From Nematopogon swammerdamellus (lineage: Eukaryota > Arthropoda > Insecta > Lepidoptera > Adelidae), in the NCBI GenBank assembly GCA_946902875.1, contig OX336349.1, positions 14,841,891-14,905,890 of the forward strand: 64,000 nucleotides of DNA. Reading direction: 5' to 3'. Numbering within the stretch: the stretch's first letter is position 1; every line of letters begins with the position of its first letter. The position numbers and the translations under genes were made by a program. The notes beneath the pieces were generated by a model. It was not told the DNA's origin and made no database searches. It saw nothing but the letters and a program-made list of their open reading frames with translations. Positions 20,986-33,300 of this stretch are shown here, piece after piece.

Positions 20986-21594
20986 GACCGGTCCGGCGGA
21001 CCGGTTGCATTATCGTAATAATAAGGGTGGGAACTCCGGACTCCGGACTCGTGACGTACTCGTAAATATGTACCCTAAGTTTATATCTTTATCTTTATAC
21101 TTACCTACCTAATTTAATAAATAAATACTGAGCGTACAATTTAATCTAAATAGGTACCTAACTACCTACATAATACGTACATAAATACGTACTTACGTAC
21201 GATAAATGAGCATACAGCCACACTAGCGGCGAGCCCCCATAAAATGACGTCAAAACAAAATTAAATGTTACTAAATTATCCGCCAGTGACGTAGGTCGCT
21301 CGCTAGTAGTAGTAGTAGGTAGTGACGCTATGTACACGCAGTGCAACCCGCAAAATGCATGCGATACAATGCGTGGCATTCATTTCATTAGCCACAGCAC
21401 AGATAAATGCTCGGATAAATGTATTAATAGCTGGGATTTATAGCTGCCGCCTACCATGAGTTGTCATGACATGCAATGCATCATGCATGGCAACAAGGAT
21501 ATTGAGAAATAGCCTATAATAGTCAATGAGTGCTCAAATGGGGGGTGTGAATGGAAAGTGCGAAAGCAGAAAGTTTCACTTCGGAACCGTGTGT
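20986..21594. other. No recognisable feature
   Basis: Spacer with TAGGTACCTA-type motifs and no gene or paired repeat ends. Confidence 0.4.
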
Positions 21595-22043
21595 ACCGTG
21601 TGGGGTCGGTACTTGTACCGTGTGGGGTCGGTACTTAAAAAGAATAGCCCCACTGCATCTCTCCCCGTCGCATGTCGTAAAAGTCGACTAAGGGATCGTC
21701 AGCCTCGGCAGCTCAGTGGTGCGTTCAGTTATTGGATGGGTGAGAGCCCGACCGTTGGAGGCTGACCGTGGTTCGGATTCCACGTTAAACTGTAGGTCCC
21801 TTCCCTTCTTACCTCACTGGGTGGTAGGGTTTATCCCGGCCGGGTTGGTACCACCGCACTGAGCGAAACGTCGGTCGAAACGGCTATGTAAATAGTTCGT
21901 GTTTTCCGTCCAGTTCAGTGTAGCCGGCGCGAAATGAAGGGAAGCACTGACATAGCACCTAGTTCACCCGGTGTTATGGGCTGACATCACGGATGTTGTA
22001 GGTGATGTAGCCAACCGTGTCAGTTTCCATAAAAAAAAAAAAA
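21595..22043 (+). mobile_element. SINE-A copy, type I, with internal promoter deletion
   Basis: Starts with the duplicated leader ACCGTGTGGGGTCGGTAC (21597 and 21616), passes an A box (GCAGCTCAGTGGTGCG), a B box (GTGGTTCGGATTCCACG at 21768-21784), the core and the tail AACCGTGTCAGTTTCCAT plus A18. About 35 bp between the A box and the 5S-like segment are deleted relative to the copies at 1622-2165 and 27885-28220. Confidence 0.85.
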
Positions 22044-22731
22044 AAAAACTTTGTTCGGACTAGTTAGGAGACAAACATACTAAAAGCACCTAAAAGTCCC
22101 CACCCCTGGGGGTGAGCCCTAGGGGAGGGGGCACTAAGAAGGTCCCGTTTTTCGGTCTTTTGTTTATTATATCTCGAAAATGGTGCATCATAGGAAAAAT
22201 GGTCCAAACACAAATAAAAGCTGACAAAATTCTCTACAACTTTGATTATATGCACTTTTTTACCAATTCCCTATCGTTGTCGAGATTTAGATAGCTATTT
22301 AGATAGAAATACTTTATTGCTATTTTACATGAACAGACAATAAGTAATGTACATGAGGGGCAAAGGCATTCTCCCACTCCTTTCCTCCTCTCCTCTCCCA
22401 CACCTTTGGATGTTTGAGAGTCGTATGTATGTTGCGAGATATAGGTAAGTAGATAGTAGCAAAAGACTTGAGTGTGGGAAAGTAAAATATAATATAAGGA
22501 AAATAACTATGATAAACTATAATATACACTACATATAAGTAGGTAGGTACTAGTTAATTAAACATATAAATTACTATTTATAAATTACATTAAATACATA
22601 TGAGATTTAAGTTCCGGAAAATGGCCGATTTTCGAAAATTAGTTTTTTTCCTCAAGTTTGTTAGCATACATTGCTCTATGACTTGCAAACGGATTATCGC
22701 AAAATCCTATTAGAGTTTTCCATAATATATA
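22044..22731. other. No recognisable feature
   Basis: AT-rich with a short CCCCTGGGGG palindrome at 22101-22117. No gene. Confidence 0.4.
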
Positions 22732-23520
22732 AGGTCTTTCAAAATTAGTTCAGAGTACGCTAAGGGGGGTTCTGTATCATATAAGGAGTAAAACCTATAT
22801 AAAATTTTTTGGACCTTGGGTTTTTTTTTTATGTAATATATTTTTTTTTTTATGTATTATAATAAAAAATAGGTGGTTGATTTTTATAGCCTAATCGATT
22901 CAGTTTCATAACAGTAACAAAAAAGTCTTCATCACCATTATGATCTAACACGTGTAAGTTGGTAAAAAAAAAATCTTTCTATTCCATACTAATAAAACTA
23001 AAATTGTGGTTTTTCACAATTTCTGAAAGAAAGAGATCTATGTGTTGGAAAACTTTTTAACATTGGAAATGTTTTTTCGATCGCGTTGGTAGGGGGCCGT
23101 TTTCAGCGAAAGTGCGACATCGCTCTGGCGTCGTCAATTTTGGAGGTACGCGGGTCAATGGGGTATCAAAAGACGTATCGACGAGATCTACAAGATGGTG
23201 TAAAAAATGTGTGAAAAAGTCAAACACTTTTTCTAAAAAGTGCAAAAATGTCGAAAAATGACGTGATTTTTTTGCGACTTCTCAAATTGAATCGACGATA
23301 TCTCGAAAACGAAAAGCGATATCGAAAAAAATTAAGAAAGCACTGGGGGTATTGAGTTGGGCTACAGTTTGCAAAAAACGGAACCTCGCTATCTGTAATG
23401 GGGTTGGAGAAAGCTTTACCTTTATGCGGCGGAGTTTTCGCGGCGCGCGGCGCGCGCGTATACTAGTGAGTTTCGTTTCGTGTACATACTAGAGCCATAG
23501 TAATATAGGTTAGGTTAGAA

Positions 23521-23942
23521 CAGGCATGGGCAACCTACGGCCCGCGAGCCGGATGTGGCCCGCGAGGTCTTTTTGTCCGGCCCGCGTCCTTTCCTGTAAA
23601 TTATTTGGGTCCAGCCCGACTAGCCCAAATATTCATTCAAAAATAGCGCCGCGCCGGGCTGCTGCGCTTTTGCGGCGAGCGCAGCAGTCGCTTCACTTCA
23701 TTCAGTTCAGTTCAGTTGCAGGTCAGCCAGCTAGTACGACGACGACGACGCTCGGCTTGCTTGTTGTGCGCAATTTCTGACAGAAAATTGTATTGTAATA
23801 TTTAAATAGTGTGTTATCTACTTACTTTCACGTTTACTTATTATAAATAGGCATCGATGCAAGTAGGTAGAAATATAGACTTCCGCGACTCGACAGCAAA
23901 ACAATGATGTGGGACCTGGACCAAAAAGGTTGCCCATACCTG
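23521..23942. mobile_element. hAT-type non-autonomous element, 422 bp
   Basis: Termini CAGGCATGGGCAACCTACGG and the complement of GGTTGCCCATACCTG, flanked by the exact 8 bp duplication GGTTAGAA (23513-23520, 23943-23950). CA...TG ends and 8 bp duplication are typical of hAT. GC-rich interior without transposase. Confidence 0.85.
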
Positions 23943-24145
23943 GGTTAGAAGATGCGTCGCTTTTTATATTTGATATTTATTAATTTGTTACTTTAGTTAT
24001 GTAGTTAGATCTGTTAATTCGTTTGGTTATAAGTATGTTAATATTTAATTAAGAAGACAAATCGTTAAACAAACTTATTAATTGTGAGTACTTAATTCTA
24101 TCTTATAATTTTATGTGTACCTAATAAAAAAAGTTTAAAAAAACA

Positions 24146-24600
24146 TAAAACCGACTTCGTAAAAAAAAAGTAGAACTAAAAAACTATTTAAAATAAAAAT
24201 ATAAAAACCGCCTTCAAAAATATATGAAATAAAAACCTAAAAAAAAAACGAACCCTAGAGTTGAAGGCCCACATCACAAAAGTTTTGCTGAAGGTAACCA
24301 CACACCATAGTAATTTATCAAACTGAAAATTCCTGAAAACGACCACATCACAAGTTTTGCTGAAGGTAACCACACACCATAGTATTATGTTGATTTTTCA
24401 TAAACCGCTCAATCAATTTCGATAAAATTGAAATGGGAAAATTGAAAATTGAAACCTCTGAAGTACGACCTACCAAACAAACATTTTCTAAATCGGCCCT
24501 CAATTGAAGGAGAAATCGCGTAACAAACATACAAAAAAAAAATTAAAAAAAAACATACAGTCGAATTGAGAAGTCGTCCTTTTTTGGAAGTCGGTTAAAA
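24146..24600. mobile_element. ACCGACTTC inverted-repeat element
   Basis: Inverted ends AAACCGACTTC and GAAGTCGGTT. It contains CCGCCTTCAAAAAT and GAACCCTAGAGTTGAAGG like the copy at 60490-61530, and a direct repeat of TTTTGCTGAAGGTAACCACA at 24280 and 24356. This is a common lepidopteran dispersed repeat type. It splits a duplicated flank (TAGTTAGATCTGTTAATTCG at 24001 and 24831). Confidence 0.6.
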
Positions 24601-25131
24601 AATAATTATTTTGTTTCTTTATTATATATTTACGAAACGTTTACCCAATACAGTAAAATTCATACAATTATACTTTTGAATGTATTATACCGGTAATTGT
24701 TGAAAATATTTGCACTTCACCGGCCAATAAAATATGTACTAGTAGTGTAACTTTGTAGGTATTTTATAATTTTGTAACTATAAATTTTTAGGTGTATTGT
24801 ATTATATATATTATTATTGATTGAATTAGTTAGTTAGATCTGTTAATTCGTGTGGTTATAAGTATGTTAATATTTAAAAAGACAAATCGTTAAACAAAAA
24901 ATACGTTTTGCCTATGTTCATTTTCAATGTACCCGAAGGTCGTGAGAGGCACGAGATCTGTGGATTTTTTATTCCTGGCATGAAACTGAAACGATTACTA
25001 AAATTTGTTTTTTTACCTTTTACATTAAAAAAAATTTTTTTGTAAAAAAAAAATTCTTTGTTCTTCAAAAGTGATCTATTTCCGATACAGAACCCCCCCT
25101 TAGCGTACTCTGAACTAATTTTGAAAGACCT

Positions 25132-25559
25132 TATATATCTATGCACCTGTAAAGTATTTTAGATAATAATTTTGAACTTTATCATTTCCAGGTAGATAGT
25201 TTTTTTATGCAGAATTTTATTAAAATTATGAATTTCTTTGTGATTTATCTGTGATTCTAATTCTTTTAACCAACTTTCTCCCTTATTTTATTTCACCAGG
25301 TTTGCTGAAAATCTTACTCGATGCTGAAAATTGCTGAAAAATCGATTTCGTCTTTACGTGGAATTTCTTTTGGAATGTTTTTGTTTTCGAATATATTTTT
25401 ATAAAATTTGTTTTCATTTTCTCTAAAATCGTTGTTTTGTTGTACTTTTGAATTATCTTTTTCGTATCTTTTAATTATAGTGGCTGGCATGATAGTGACT
25501 CTAACGTGAGGATTTTTAGTGAATTAAAAATATTTCTGCAAGACTCTTAAAATTTTGCT
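25132..25559. other. No recognisable feature
   Basis: AT-rich, nothing identified. Confidence 0.4.
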
Positions 25560-26300
25560 CTAGCCAATTAAAACTCGAATAGCCCGTTTTTGTTGAAGTA
25601 GGACACGTTCCGAGTCAGTCGAGTTGCCCCAGACAGAGCATTACACCGTACGACATTATAGAATGGAAGTATGCATAGTAACAATTTTTCACAGTGCTTC
25701 CTGATACAATTAATCGGTTGTAATTTCCTTAGTGCATAACTTGCACGACCTATTTTATCTATCACACATCTTGTTAATATATGTGCCCTCCAATTTAGTT
25801 GTGAGTACAGCATGAAACCTACGAAGCATGTTTGGGCTTCAACTACAATTTGGCTCGTTTGTGTTGGAATTGATGAAAAGTGACGTTCGATACTTCATCC
25901 ACTGAAAAACCAAGAAGGCCGTTCGCTGAAAACCAATTCATTAATTTTAGTGTTGCAGTTTTCAGTTTTTCTTCTAGCTCGTCAAAAGTTTTCGCCCATA
26001 CTATAAAATTGAGGTCATTAGCGAATATGGTGACCTCTCCGTCATCAATTTTAACATGACGTAAGTAATAAATATTAGAAATAAGGTATTTCCCAAGGCA
26101 GATCCCTGCGGTAACCCTACATGCACCAGTCCTGATTTTGATTTAACACTGGCTCCTTCGATATTCATGTCAACCGTTTGGAGTCTATCACTAAGGAAAG
26201 GAGGTAAATAATATCAAGTCTTGACCTTTGACCCCATAACGTTCGAGTTTGCCTAATAGTATTGTATGATTGACTACGTCGAACGCTTTGGATAGGTTTG
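25560..26300 (-). mobile_element. Degenerate CR1/Jockey-like LINE, RT palm fragment
   Basis: Minus-strand translation across frame breaks gives KAFDVVNHTILLGKLERYG (motif A region, about 26290-26230), GLPQGSALG (motif B, near 26110), a FANDLNFIVWAKTF block (motif C region with ND in place of DD, near 26010) and SQLNWRAHI...RASYALRKL (thumb, 25805-25720). Several frameshifts; clearly dead. Confidence 0.75.
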
Positions 26301-27294
26301 GATAATAGTGTAACTTTGGTTACAACGTAGTAACTAACCGCAGTAGGTAGCTAAATGTTATAACTATCACGCATTTTTATGTTCGTAAATGGACGTAGCT
26401 TCCGCTGAATAATTTGCGGTTTCCTACATTATTGTAAGTACGCACAGGACTACAGACACATATCCTGCCTAATGTGAAAATGTAGGTCTGTGTAGGGGTG
26501 CTATGAGCTTTGCCTAATAATAAATAAGTACCTAGGCGACCGAGCCTCGCTCGGCGTCTGTCTACGTCTATAACTATCTAGATAAACTTGAAAAAAATTA
26601 CATTAACTAAATACAACATTTCATCCAAATCTTTAGAGCCGTCTCCGAGAAACCAATTATAGCTCACTTAAAGTACTATGATACAGTATGCAGGCAGGAC
26701 AGGACACTGAAATATGGATGAAAGCCGTCATTGAGAATGAGCATGCGCTAACTTTACGCAACACTGTGATTATGACGAATGGATGTGTGGTGAGAGAGTT
26801 TATGCTTACGTAGGTACTTAGGTATTTGCATTTTTTAAAGCTTGCGCACATGAAATTCGAAAATGACAAAGTAAGTCACATTTGTATGCATTATATATAT
26901 ACTCTCACAATTTAGAGCCACTGGTCAGTCAGTAGAGTACCCAAAGTAGATAGTTAGATGTTTGATGATGTATTGTTCTAAAACGATCTCAAAGAGTAAC
27001 TGCAAATTCTGATCAGTGGTTTCATCGTGCTTCGAGCTATAGTTGCAATGACCCTTTTTGTGTCGGCAAGGTACCTAGCGAGTCTAGGGTTGCCAGATGA
27101 AAAATATAAAAATCTGAATAATGTATTTAGAGAAAAAACTGAAGAAAACCTGAATTTCGAAAAAAATATACGGACATGATAGATAACCTTTGTCCTACAT
27201 GCAATATTGTCAGTTTAAAATTTTCAAATGTGCATTATATACCTAATGTAGTAGGTAAACATTTAATCAATAATTTAAAAGTCTAATACGACCG
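26301..27294. other. No gene recognised; one hAT-like lone terminus
   Basis: At 27087 TAGGGTTGCCAGATGAAAAA resembles the right terminus of the element at 54671-55349, without a partner. Otherwise AT-rich spacer. Confidence 0.4.
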
Positions 27295-27350
27295 AATATC
27301 CATGGGCGTCGTTAGACGCCACAGATCGCGCTTTTTATAAAAAAAAAAAG
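27295..27350 (+). mobile_element. Jockey-like LINE 3' end scrap
   Basis: CCATGGGCGTCGTTAGACGCC...CGCTTTTTATAAAAAA matches the 3' terminus of the 15780-16425 family. Confidence 0.6.
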
Positions 27351-27623
27351 ATTATTTACATTTAAATCCTGCTTGCCTTACCAAAGTATCGTGCAGGTGA
27401 GCGGAGCGGGCATCAAATTCAAATTCAAATTAAAAATTTATTTATTACGAAAATATACATAATTATACAGCCGAAAGTTTTTAGGAGGTAGGTAACAAAC
27501 ATTTTATTAAAATTAATTAAAACAAAAAATAGTGGTTAGTACTATTTGTACCTAATATTATATTTAGGTACATGTGATAGTGGGCCGCATTTTTTCCTGC
27601 AGCCCTGCTTCCCAAGCTAGGAT

Positions 27624-27903
27624 TCCCTGTGTTATGGGAAGCAGGGTCTTTCGTATAGTCTCTCCAAGTATATTTTGTGTTATGTATGTAAGTACTATGT
27701 AAGTGACTGCGTAATTTGTGAAAGTACAATACCTACCCTGTATTTTCCGGCTTGCTTCCTCCTTCACTAAAATGACTTTATTTATTTTATTGTAGCATAA
27801 AATTATTCTTGTGGGGCCGATACCTGATGGGCTCCGCTATACTTGTCTCTCCAATATACTTGGAGAGACTATACGAAAGACCCTGCTTCCCATAACACAG
27901 GGT
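27624..27903. repeat. 50 bp inverted repeat with about 180 bp loop
   Basis: 27624-27673 (CCCTGTGTTATGGGAAGCAG ...) is the exact complement of 27854-27903. The right arm runs into a SINE-A copy, since CATAACACAGGGTGAACTAG is SINE-A sequence. Confidence 0.75.
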
Positions 27904-28225
27904 GAACTAGGTGCCATGTCAGTGCTTGCCTTCATGTGTCGGCTACACTAAACTGGACGAAAAACACGAACTGTTTACATAGGTATCCGTTTCGACAGAC
28001 GACGCTTCGTTCGGTGCGGAGCGGAGGTATCAACCCGGCCGGAATAAACCCACCACCTAGTTAAGGTAAGAATGGAAGGGACTTACAGTTTAACGTGGAA
28101 TCCGAACCACGCTTAGCCTCCAACGGTCGAGCGGTCACCCATCCAAGTACTGACCGCGCTCAGGGTTGCTTAATAAATAACAGTCGACCGACCGCACCAC
28201 TGAGTTACCGACGCTGACATCTCTC
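27885..28225 (-). mobile_element. SINE-A copy, type I
   Basis: Well-preserved promoter region: the B box complement at 28095-28107, the 5S-like segment at 28130-28173 (complement includes GTCAGTACTTGGATGGGTG) and the A box complement at 28192-28210. Its tail end is fused to the inverted repeat at 27854-27903 and lacks the terminal GTGTCAGTTTCCAT. Confidence 0.8.
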
Positions 28226-28440
28226 CCCGTGCATGTCGTAAAAGGCGACTAAGGGATAAGGACAAGGTGCCGTGCTAAAGGGCGGCAGGCTAGCCACCTC
28301 CCACCTTGGCATGGTCCTTCTACCGAGTCTGCATGACTCGGCTCGGTCTTCGTGCCTTACTTGATGCTATAAAGTTATCTTGTCCTAATACATAGCTAAA
28401 CGTGGTGGTCGTCGCTGCGTCGCTGCTATTTACAAGATAA
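28216..28440 (+). mobile_element. LINE-related leader fragment
   Basis: CATCTCTCCCCGTGCATGTC and AAAAGGCGACTAAGGGATAAGG, then GGCTAGCCACCTCCCACCTTGG, parallels 880-1010 (complement) and 32400-32520. This block appears in both LINE-tail copies and SINE-A leaders. Confidence 0.6.
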
Positions 28441-28442
28441 CC

Positions 28443-29212
28443 TTTTTTTTATGTAATCCGGTATAGATGGCTGAGTCGGAGGGGCCAAAGCGCATGCTCC
28501 GACCAGCCAATATCACCTCCGAGAAGGTAGGTGCCATACCGGAGACTTCCCTGGATTCAGAGACGACGCAAGGCGTGGGCGACGCGACGTGGGCGATCGC
28601 CCACGGCCTCGCGGCTCAAAAGTTCATGCAGCTTTGATTCATGAAAAATATTCAGGTAGATCTATTAAAAGATAACCCGAGTAAACATGGTTTAGACTGA
28701 ATCAAAGGCAAACTAAACCTTATAAAGCCTTTATCCGACACAAGATGGGAAAGCAGGACAGAGGCAGTGAATATTGCAATAATACAGTGGCTGTATTATT
28801 GCGATTTGATAATGTTGTTGAATGTATTGAGCAAGTAATGAGTATTGGCAAAATTGAAAGGGCCTCGCAAAAATTTATCTTGCCCACATCAAATTAAATT
28901 CATGCGCCGCCACTGCCTGGATTGCTGGCTATACTGGACTAGAGGAGAACACAACCTAGGCTAGCTATGCGGGCTGCGGCCATCTTACATCCAGTACGGT
29001 GGTATCAACCCAGTCGGCTACAATTTGAGCCTACCACCTAGTAAGGGGCAACCTATAGTTTTACACCGGTTCCGAACGGTGAAGCAGCAGGTGCATGCAC
29101 GTAAATTTTCTCGTCAGAAAAAACTCATTGGTACACGCCGACCGGATTCGAACCGCGGACCTCTCGCATGAGAAGCCGATGCCCAAACCACTCGGTCACC
29201 CGCCCTACAACA
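28443..29212 (-). mobile_element. SINE-B copy, split by a hAT-type element
   Basis: The tail is the T-run plus ATGTAATCCGG at 28443. The tRNA-like head lies at 29130-29210: on the minus strand GGCGGGTGACCGAGTGGTTT (A box) and CGCGGTTCGAATCCGG (B box). The element at 28558-28915 interrupts it between CCTGGATT duplicates. Confidence 0.8.
28558..28915. mobile_element. hAT-type non-autonomous element, 358 bp
   Basis: Termini CAGAGACGACGC and the complement of GCGCCGCCACTG, with exact 8 bp duplication CCTGGATT (28550-28557, 28916-28923) of SINE-B sequence. No transposase. Confidence 0.9.
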
Positions 29213-29220
29213 TTGAAGCT

Positions 29221-29452
29221 AGAAACTCATTGGGCCCACGTACGCTACGCACGCGTATCCGAATCTGGGCGCGTCGGTCTCCATACATTTTATATGGAAG
29301 AGTGCAGCACGCAGTGTGTCGCGTAGCGTAGGGTGGCGTGGTGGGCGCAATGAAATGAAACTGCGTGCTGCATTCTTCCATATAAAATGTATGGAGGGAG
29401 ACCGACGCGCCCAGACTCGCGTGTGTGGCGTACGTGGGCCCAATGAGTTTCT
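29221..29452. mobile_element. Palindromic MITE, about 230 bp
   Basis: AGAAACTCATTGGGCCCACG at the left is mirrored by CGTGGGCCCAATGAGTTTCT at the right, and the inverted repeat continues inward through GGGCGCGTCGGTCTCCATAC. It abuts the tRNA-like head of the SINE-B copy. No clear target duplication. Confidence 0.7.
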
Positions 29453-30151
29453 CGGCTCACTTCGATTGTGGGGATACAGCGTGTGGTACCATCGTGGTGG
29501 TACGTATGTAAAATAATTCTTTTTAATTATAAAAAAACATTATTTCCTTTAAAAATATGATGCCTTTTTTCCTGCTTTATTATTCGTAGTAAAAAATTTT
29601 GTTTCACTATTTTTAATAATTTTCAACAATTACGGGTAAGTAATACTTATCGGGTACTTTAGGCTGTAGAGTAGAACATAGTTACATACCTACATCTATA
29701 CAAACAAGCTAAATTCAAACATGACCTTCCTTCTGGCTTCGCCGCCGCGGTCTGGGAAAAAGGCAGCATAGTTCGAGACACGTAAATATAGAGCTCTCGT
29801 CGCCATATGTTTTGTATGGCTATGTACGTACGTGTCTCCAAATAAATTTTACGCAAAAACATCATAGGGCAGTACGGTCCACATAACATTCGCGTTCCCT
29901 AAAAAAAAAACTTTTTACTTGAAGTTTGACAGCTGACACATGTTTGTTTTGACATTTTAATATAACCTCAATCCACCGTACCGTCGTCGTACGCAACCCG
30001 AGGAGCATACACAAGCAAATACTTTCCAAAATGAAAATAGTTCTCTGAATGAAACTGTGCGACTCAACCCGTCATTTGCACTTGAAAAGCAACAATCAAA
30101 CAAATACCTACTTACTTAATTTCATTTTACTTATTGTACTTGTAACCAACC
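29453..30151. promoter_or_regulatory. NOM1 upstream region
   Basis: Sequence before the NOM1 start. The last 250 bp should contain the promoter and 5' UTR by position. I see no TATA box or other defining element and do not place the transcription start. Confidence 0.35.
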
Positions 30152-30385
30152 ATGAAAGGAAAAGCGAAACGGTGTAAACCACAAAGGCCTCCACGGGAAG
30201 ACAACTCACGCAAAGCGATCAGAAAACAGAAACGACAGCTGAAGAAGGTCAATCGTCACCAGCATTACATGAAGACTAAAGTTGAAAACCAGGTTGGAAG
30301 GTTTGTGAAGCGGCCCGCAGATGATGAGGATAAAACAATAAAAGATTCTGTAGTCGTGGCTCCAATCAGTAGTAATATTTTAAAG
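30152..30385 (+). CDS. NOM1: NOM1 exon 1
   Basis: Residues 1-78, from MKGKAKRCKPQRPP to SSNILK. Lysine/arginine-rich, as expected for nucleolar targeting. The donor is GTACGA, phase 0. Confidence 0.9.
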
Positions 30386-33300
30386 GTACGAATAAATACG
30401 GACAAATAAATACGATTTAATAAATTAAAAGTACTGACATTTTAGCCGCCCAAAAAATCACAAAATTTGGGCACACGCGCTCGCATATAAACTCAAATAT
30501 TTCGTAAAATAATGAACTCATATCAATAAACTCTTTTCGTACTAATAGGCAATGAAATATCCCCCAAAAACTATGTGCACCGAGGGCGGATTCACTTATT
30601 TAGAAGCACATACGTTTTTTTGACTCCAGGATAAACAAGACACTTGACATTTTTCCGAATTTTTTCTAACCTAAAATTGACAATTCCCTATACAAATTAT
30701 ATATCAATGTGGAGGAAAATTTGGACAGGCTTATGTCCAGCAGTGGACGCATACACACTGACTGACTGTAGGTAAAAGAGCGCTGCCTCTAAAAAGCCAC
30801 AACATATAAAGGGGGGGAGGGGGTTTACTAGGAAGGTGTGGAACTAAGCTTGCGATGGCTTCACCGAACATATCCGGGCCCATCGGCAGTAGAGGAGGGT
30901 GTTAATCGAGGTCGGGACTAGCGAGTGTATCCACTCTAAATTTCCGGCGTATTATCCTAACCATAGCCGTATTTCAAGTGATTTAAGTATAATTTATATG
31001 CTTATAAATTAGTTAGGTAAAGATTTAAGAATGTAATCTTCTAAATTCTCTGAAAAATAAGTGGGTAAAAAGTGTTAAAAATGTCGTCTAGTGCTAGTTC
31101 AGTGAATTCTTCTTAGAATTTGCCCGATAAAAAGACCACTCGGACGAGCCTACACCACTAGGCTACCCGTCACTGTGTTTCTTTGACCCATTGTTCATGG
31201 CAATATTTATTTATTTGTATAACAGAGGAAAAAACACAACAAAACTCCATCAGCTCAAGAACTGGCCAACGAAGAGAGACAAAGAGAGCTTAAGAAAGAG
31301 AAAAAATTGCTCAGAGCGATGGAGGAACAACGCACCAAGATGCTACTTCAGGCTAACGAGGATGAAGACAAAGTTATTAAGAAACTGGAGAAACAACTCG
31401 GAATGACGAAAACAAAGAATAAGAAAAACTTATTCGCTAACGATGGCCTGAACTGTATCCTTTGAAATAATATGTTGTGTTTAATTATGCCATATTTGCA
31501 TTTTGCTTAGCCCCTCAAGTGTCACGTCAGCCGCAAGCTGCTTCGCCGGAAAATTTTCAGCCGTTACCGCGAATGCGTACCAATCGGTTCTGCAGATCTT
31601 TCCTCCACAGAACTAGTATACTCTGGAACGCCCTCCCTGCCCACATCTTTCCCCCCAAGTATAGTCTCGGGTCCTTCAAGAGAGGCATGAATTTCAGGCC
31701 GGCATAGCATTCACAACCCCCACGTACGTCCGAATGTCCATGGACGTCGTTAGACACCTTATGTGTGGCTGGGCGCCACATGTCCCGCTTTCTATAAAAA
31801 AAACTTGATATTTGAACTTTCATGGACACGTTATAATAACATATTATGTTAAATTTATTTGTTTAATTGCCAAAATTGATAGAAGAATAACTTGAAATTT
31901 TACATGGAGGCAGTAACATTCTAACTTATAGTGAATAGGAATGGTGAAACTTTTTATTTCTTGAATAAAAATGAAACTAATATCTTGCTAGGTACCTACG
32001 TACGGGCATTTAGGTCCATTTTTCAAGATGCATTATCCTCAACAAAATACTTCCAGACGTTCTAGAAGTGTGCGACCGAAGCACCCAGGAGCAGTTGGTG
32101 GCCGCACAGAAGCACCTCGCCGACGTAGACGCAGAGTTCGACTTCGAAGACGATCTGGCCGTTGTCACGGGCAAGGCTGCACGCGCTGACAGAAATGAGA
32201 AAGATATCTCGCATAGTTCGGAAGATGAGCAATCTATAGAGGAAGATAATGTCTCACATGATGATGAGAAATCGATGGAGGAAGATTCTGATGGTGGAAT
32301 GGATGAGTTTGATGATGACAGTGAAATTAGTGGGACGGATGGTTGGTATATGTAACATAATGGAATTTTGCTGTTGTAAAATTTACTAAGCGCCTATAAC
32401 CCCACTGCATCCCTCCCTGTGTATGTCGTAAAAGGCTACTAATCCCTTAGTAGCCTTTTAAAGATAAGATGCTCTGCGAAAGAACGACAGGGTAGCCACC
32501 TCTCACCTTGGCACGGACTTGGTGCTTTACTTGCTGCTTGTTAGTTATCTTCTTCCAATACCTACTTTGCGAAACGTGGTGGTTGTTAGTGTGCTGTAAT
32601 TTACCAGAGCCCTTGCAGCACAGCACCAATTACTATGCTTACCCCGATTGTCAGGATATAGCATAATATGGTATGTATGTATGTACATGTAATTTGAGGA
32701 TTGTTATTTTAGTTAAGATAATGAAAGTTTCATATTTATTATTTTCAGAAGTATCAGAATTTGAAGAAGAATATGTAGGTAAGAAAAAATTATCAGAAAA
32801 TATTAATGGAAGTAATTAATGAGATAAACTAATGCAATTTTAGGTAATAAATCATAATTTGTGATTGCAGGCAATAAGAAAAAAGATAAAGCAAAACCTA
32901 AAGAAAACCAAACATCTGTACAGAAATCTATAAAACATGAAAATCATCCAATGGCAAATTCAGATTCTGAAATAAATACAGAAGACGTTGAGTTTGGTGA
33001 TGACGGAATTCATGTCAGTTCTGAAGATGAAAATAACGACATTGTTCAAGATAATGAAAACAACAATAAGAATAAAGAAAAACCTGACATATGGGAAGAC
33101 ATATACGGTCGTAAAAGAGACAAGGAAGGAAATGTTATTAAAGTGAGTAAAATTTTTAATTTATTTTAAATAAATTTTTGTTATTCTAATTTAAACATTT
33201 TTTCCATATTTTGCTAATTTTTTGCAGGAAGAAAAAGGAACATACATTCCACCACATTTAAGAAATAGTACTTCAACATTACAAAGTCAAGAAATGACTC

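Larger units (their letters stand above)
22732..25131. mobile_element. 2.4 kb inverted-repeat element with about 48 bp TIRs
   Basis: AGGTCTTTCAAAATTAGTTC... at 22732-22779 is the complement of 25084-25131 (...GAACTAATTTTGAAAGACCT), with one base difference in a G/C run. TA flanks both ends. No long reading frame, so it is non-autonomous. It hosts a hAT-type element (23521-23942) and an ACCGACTTC-type element (24146-24600). A solitary end of the same family lies at 58618-58681. Confidence 0.75.

Noticed and set aside
29659..29889. Short minus-strand frame upstream of NOM1 that could suggest a divergent gene
   Set aside because: No domain, poor start context and no continuation; the region is more likely NOM1 upstream DNA.
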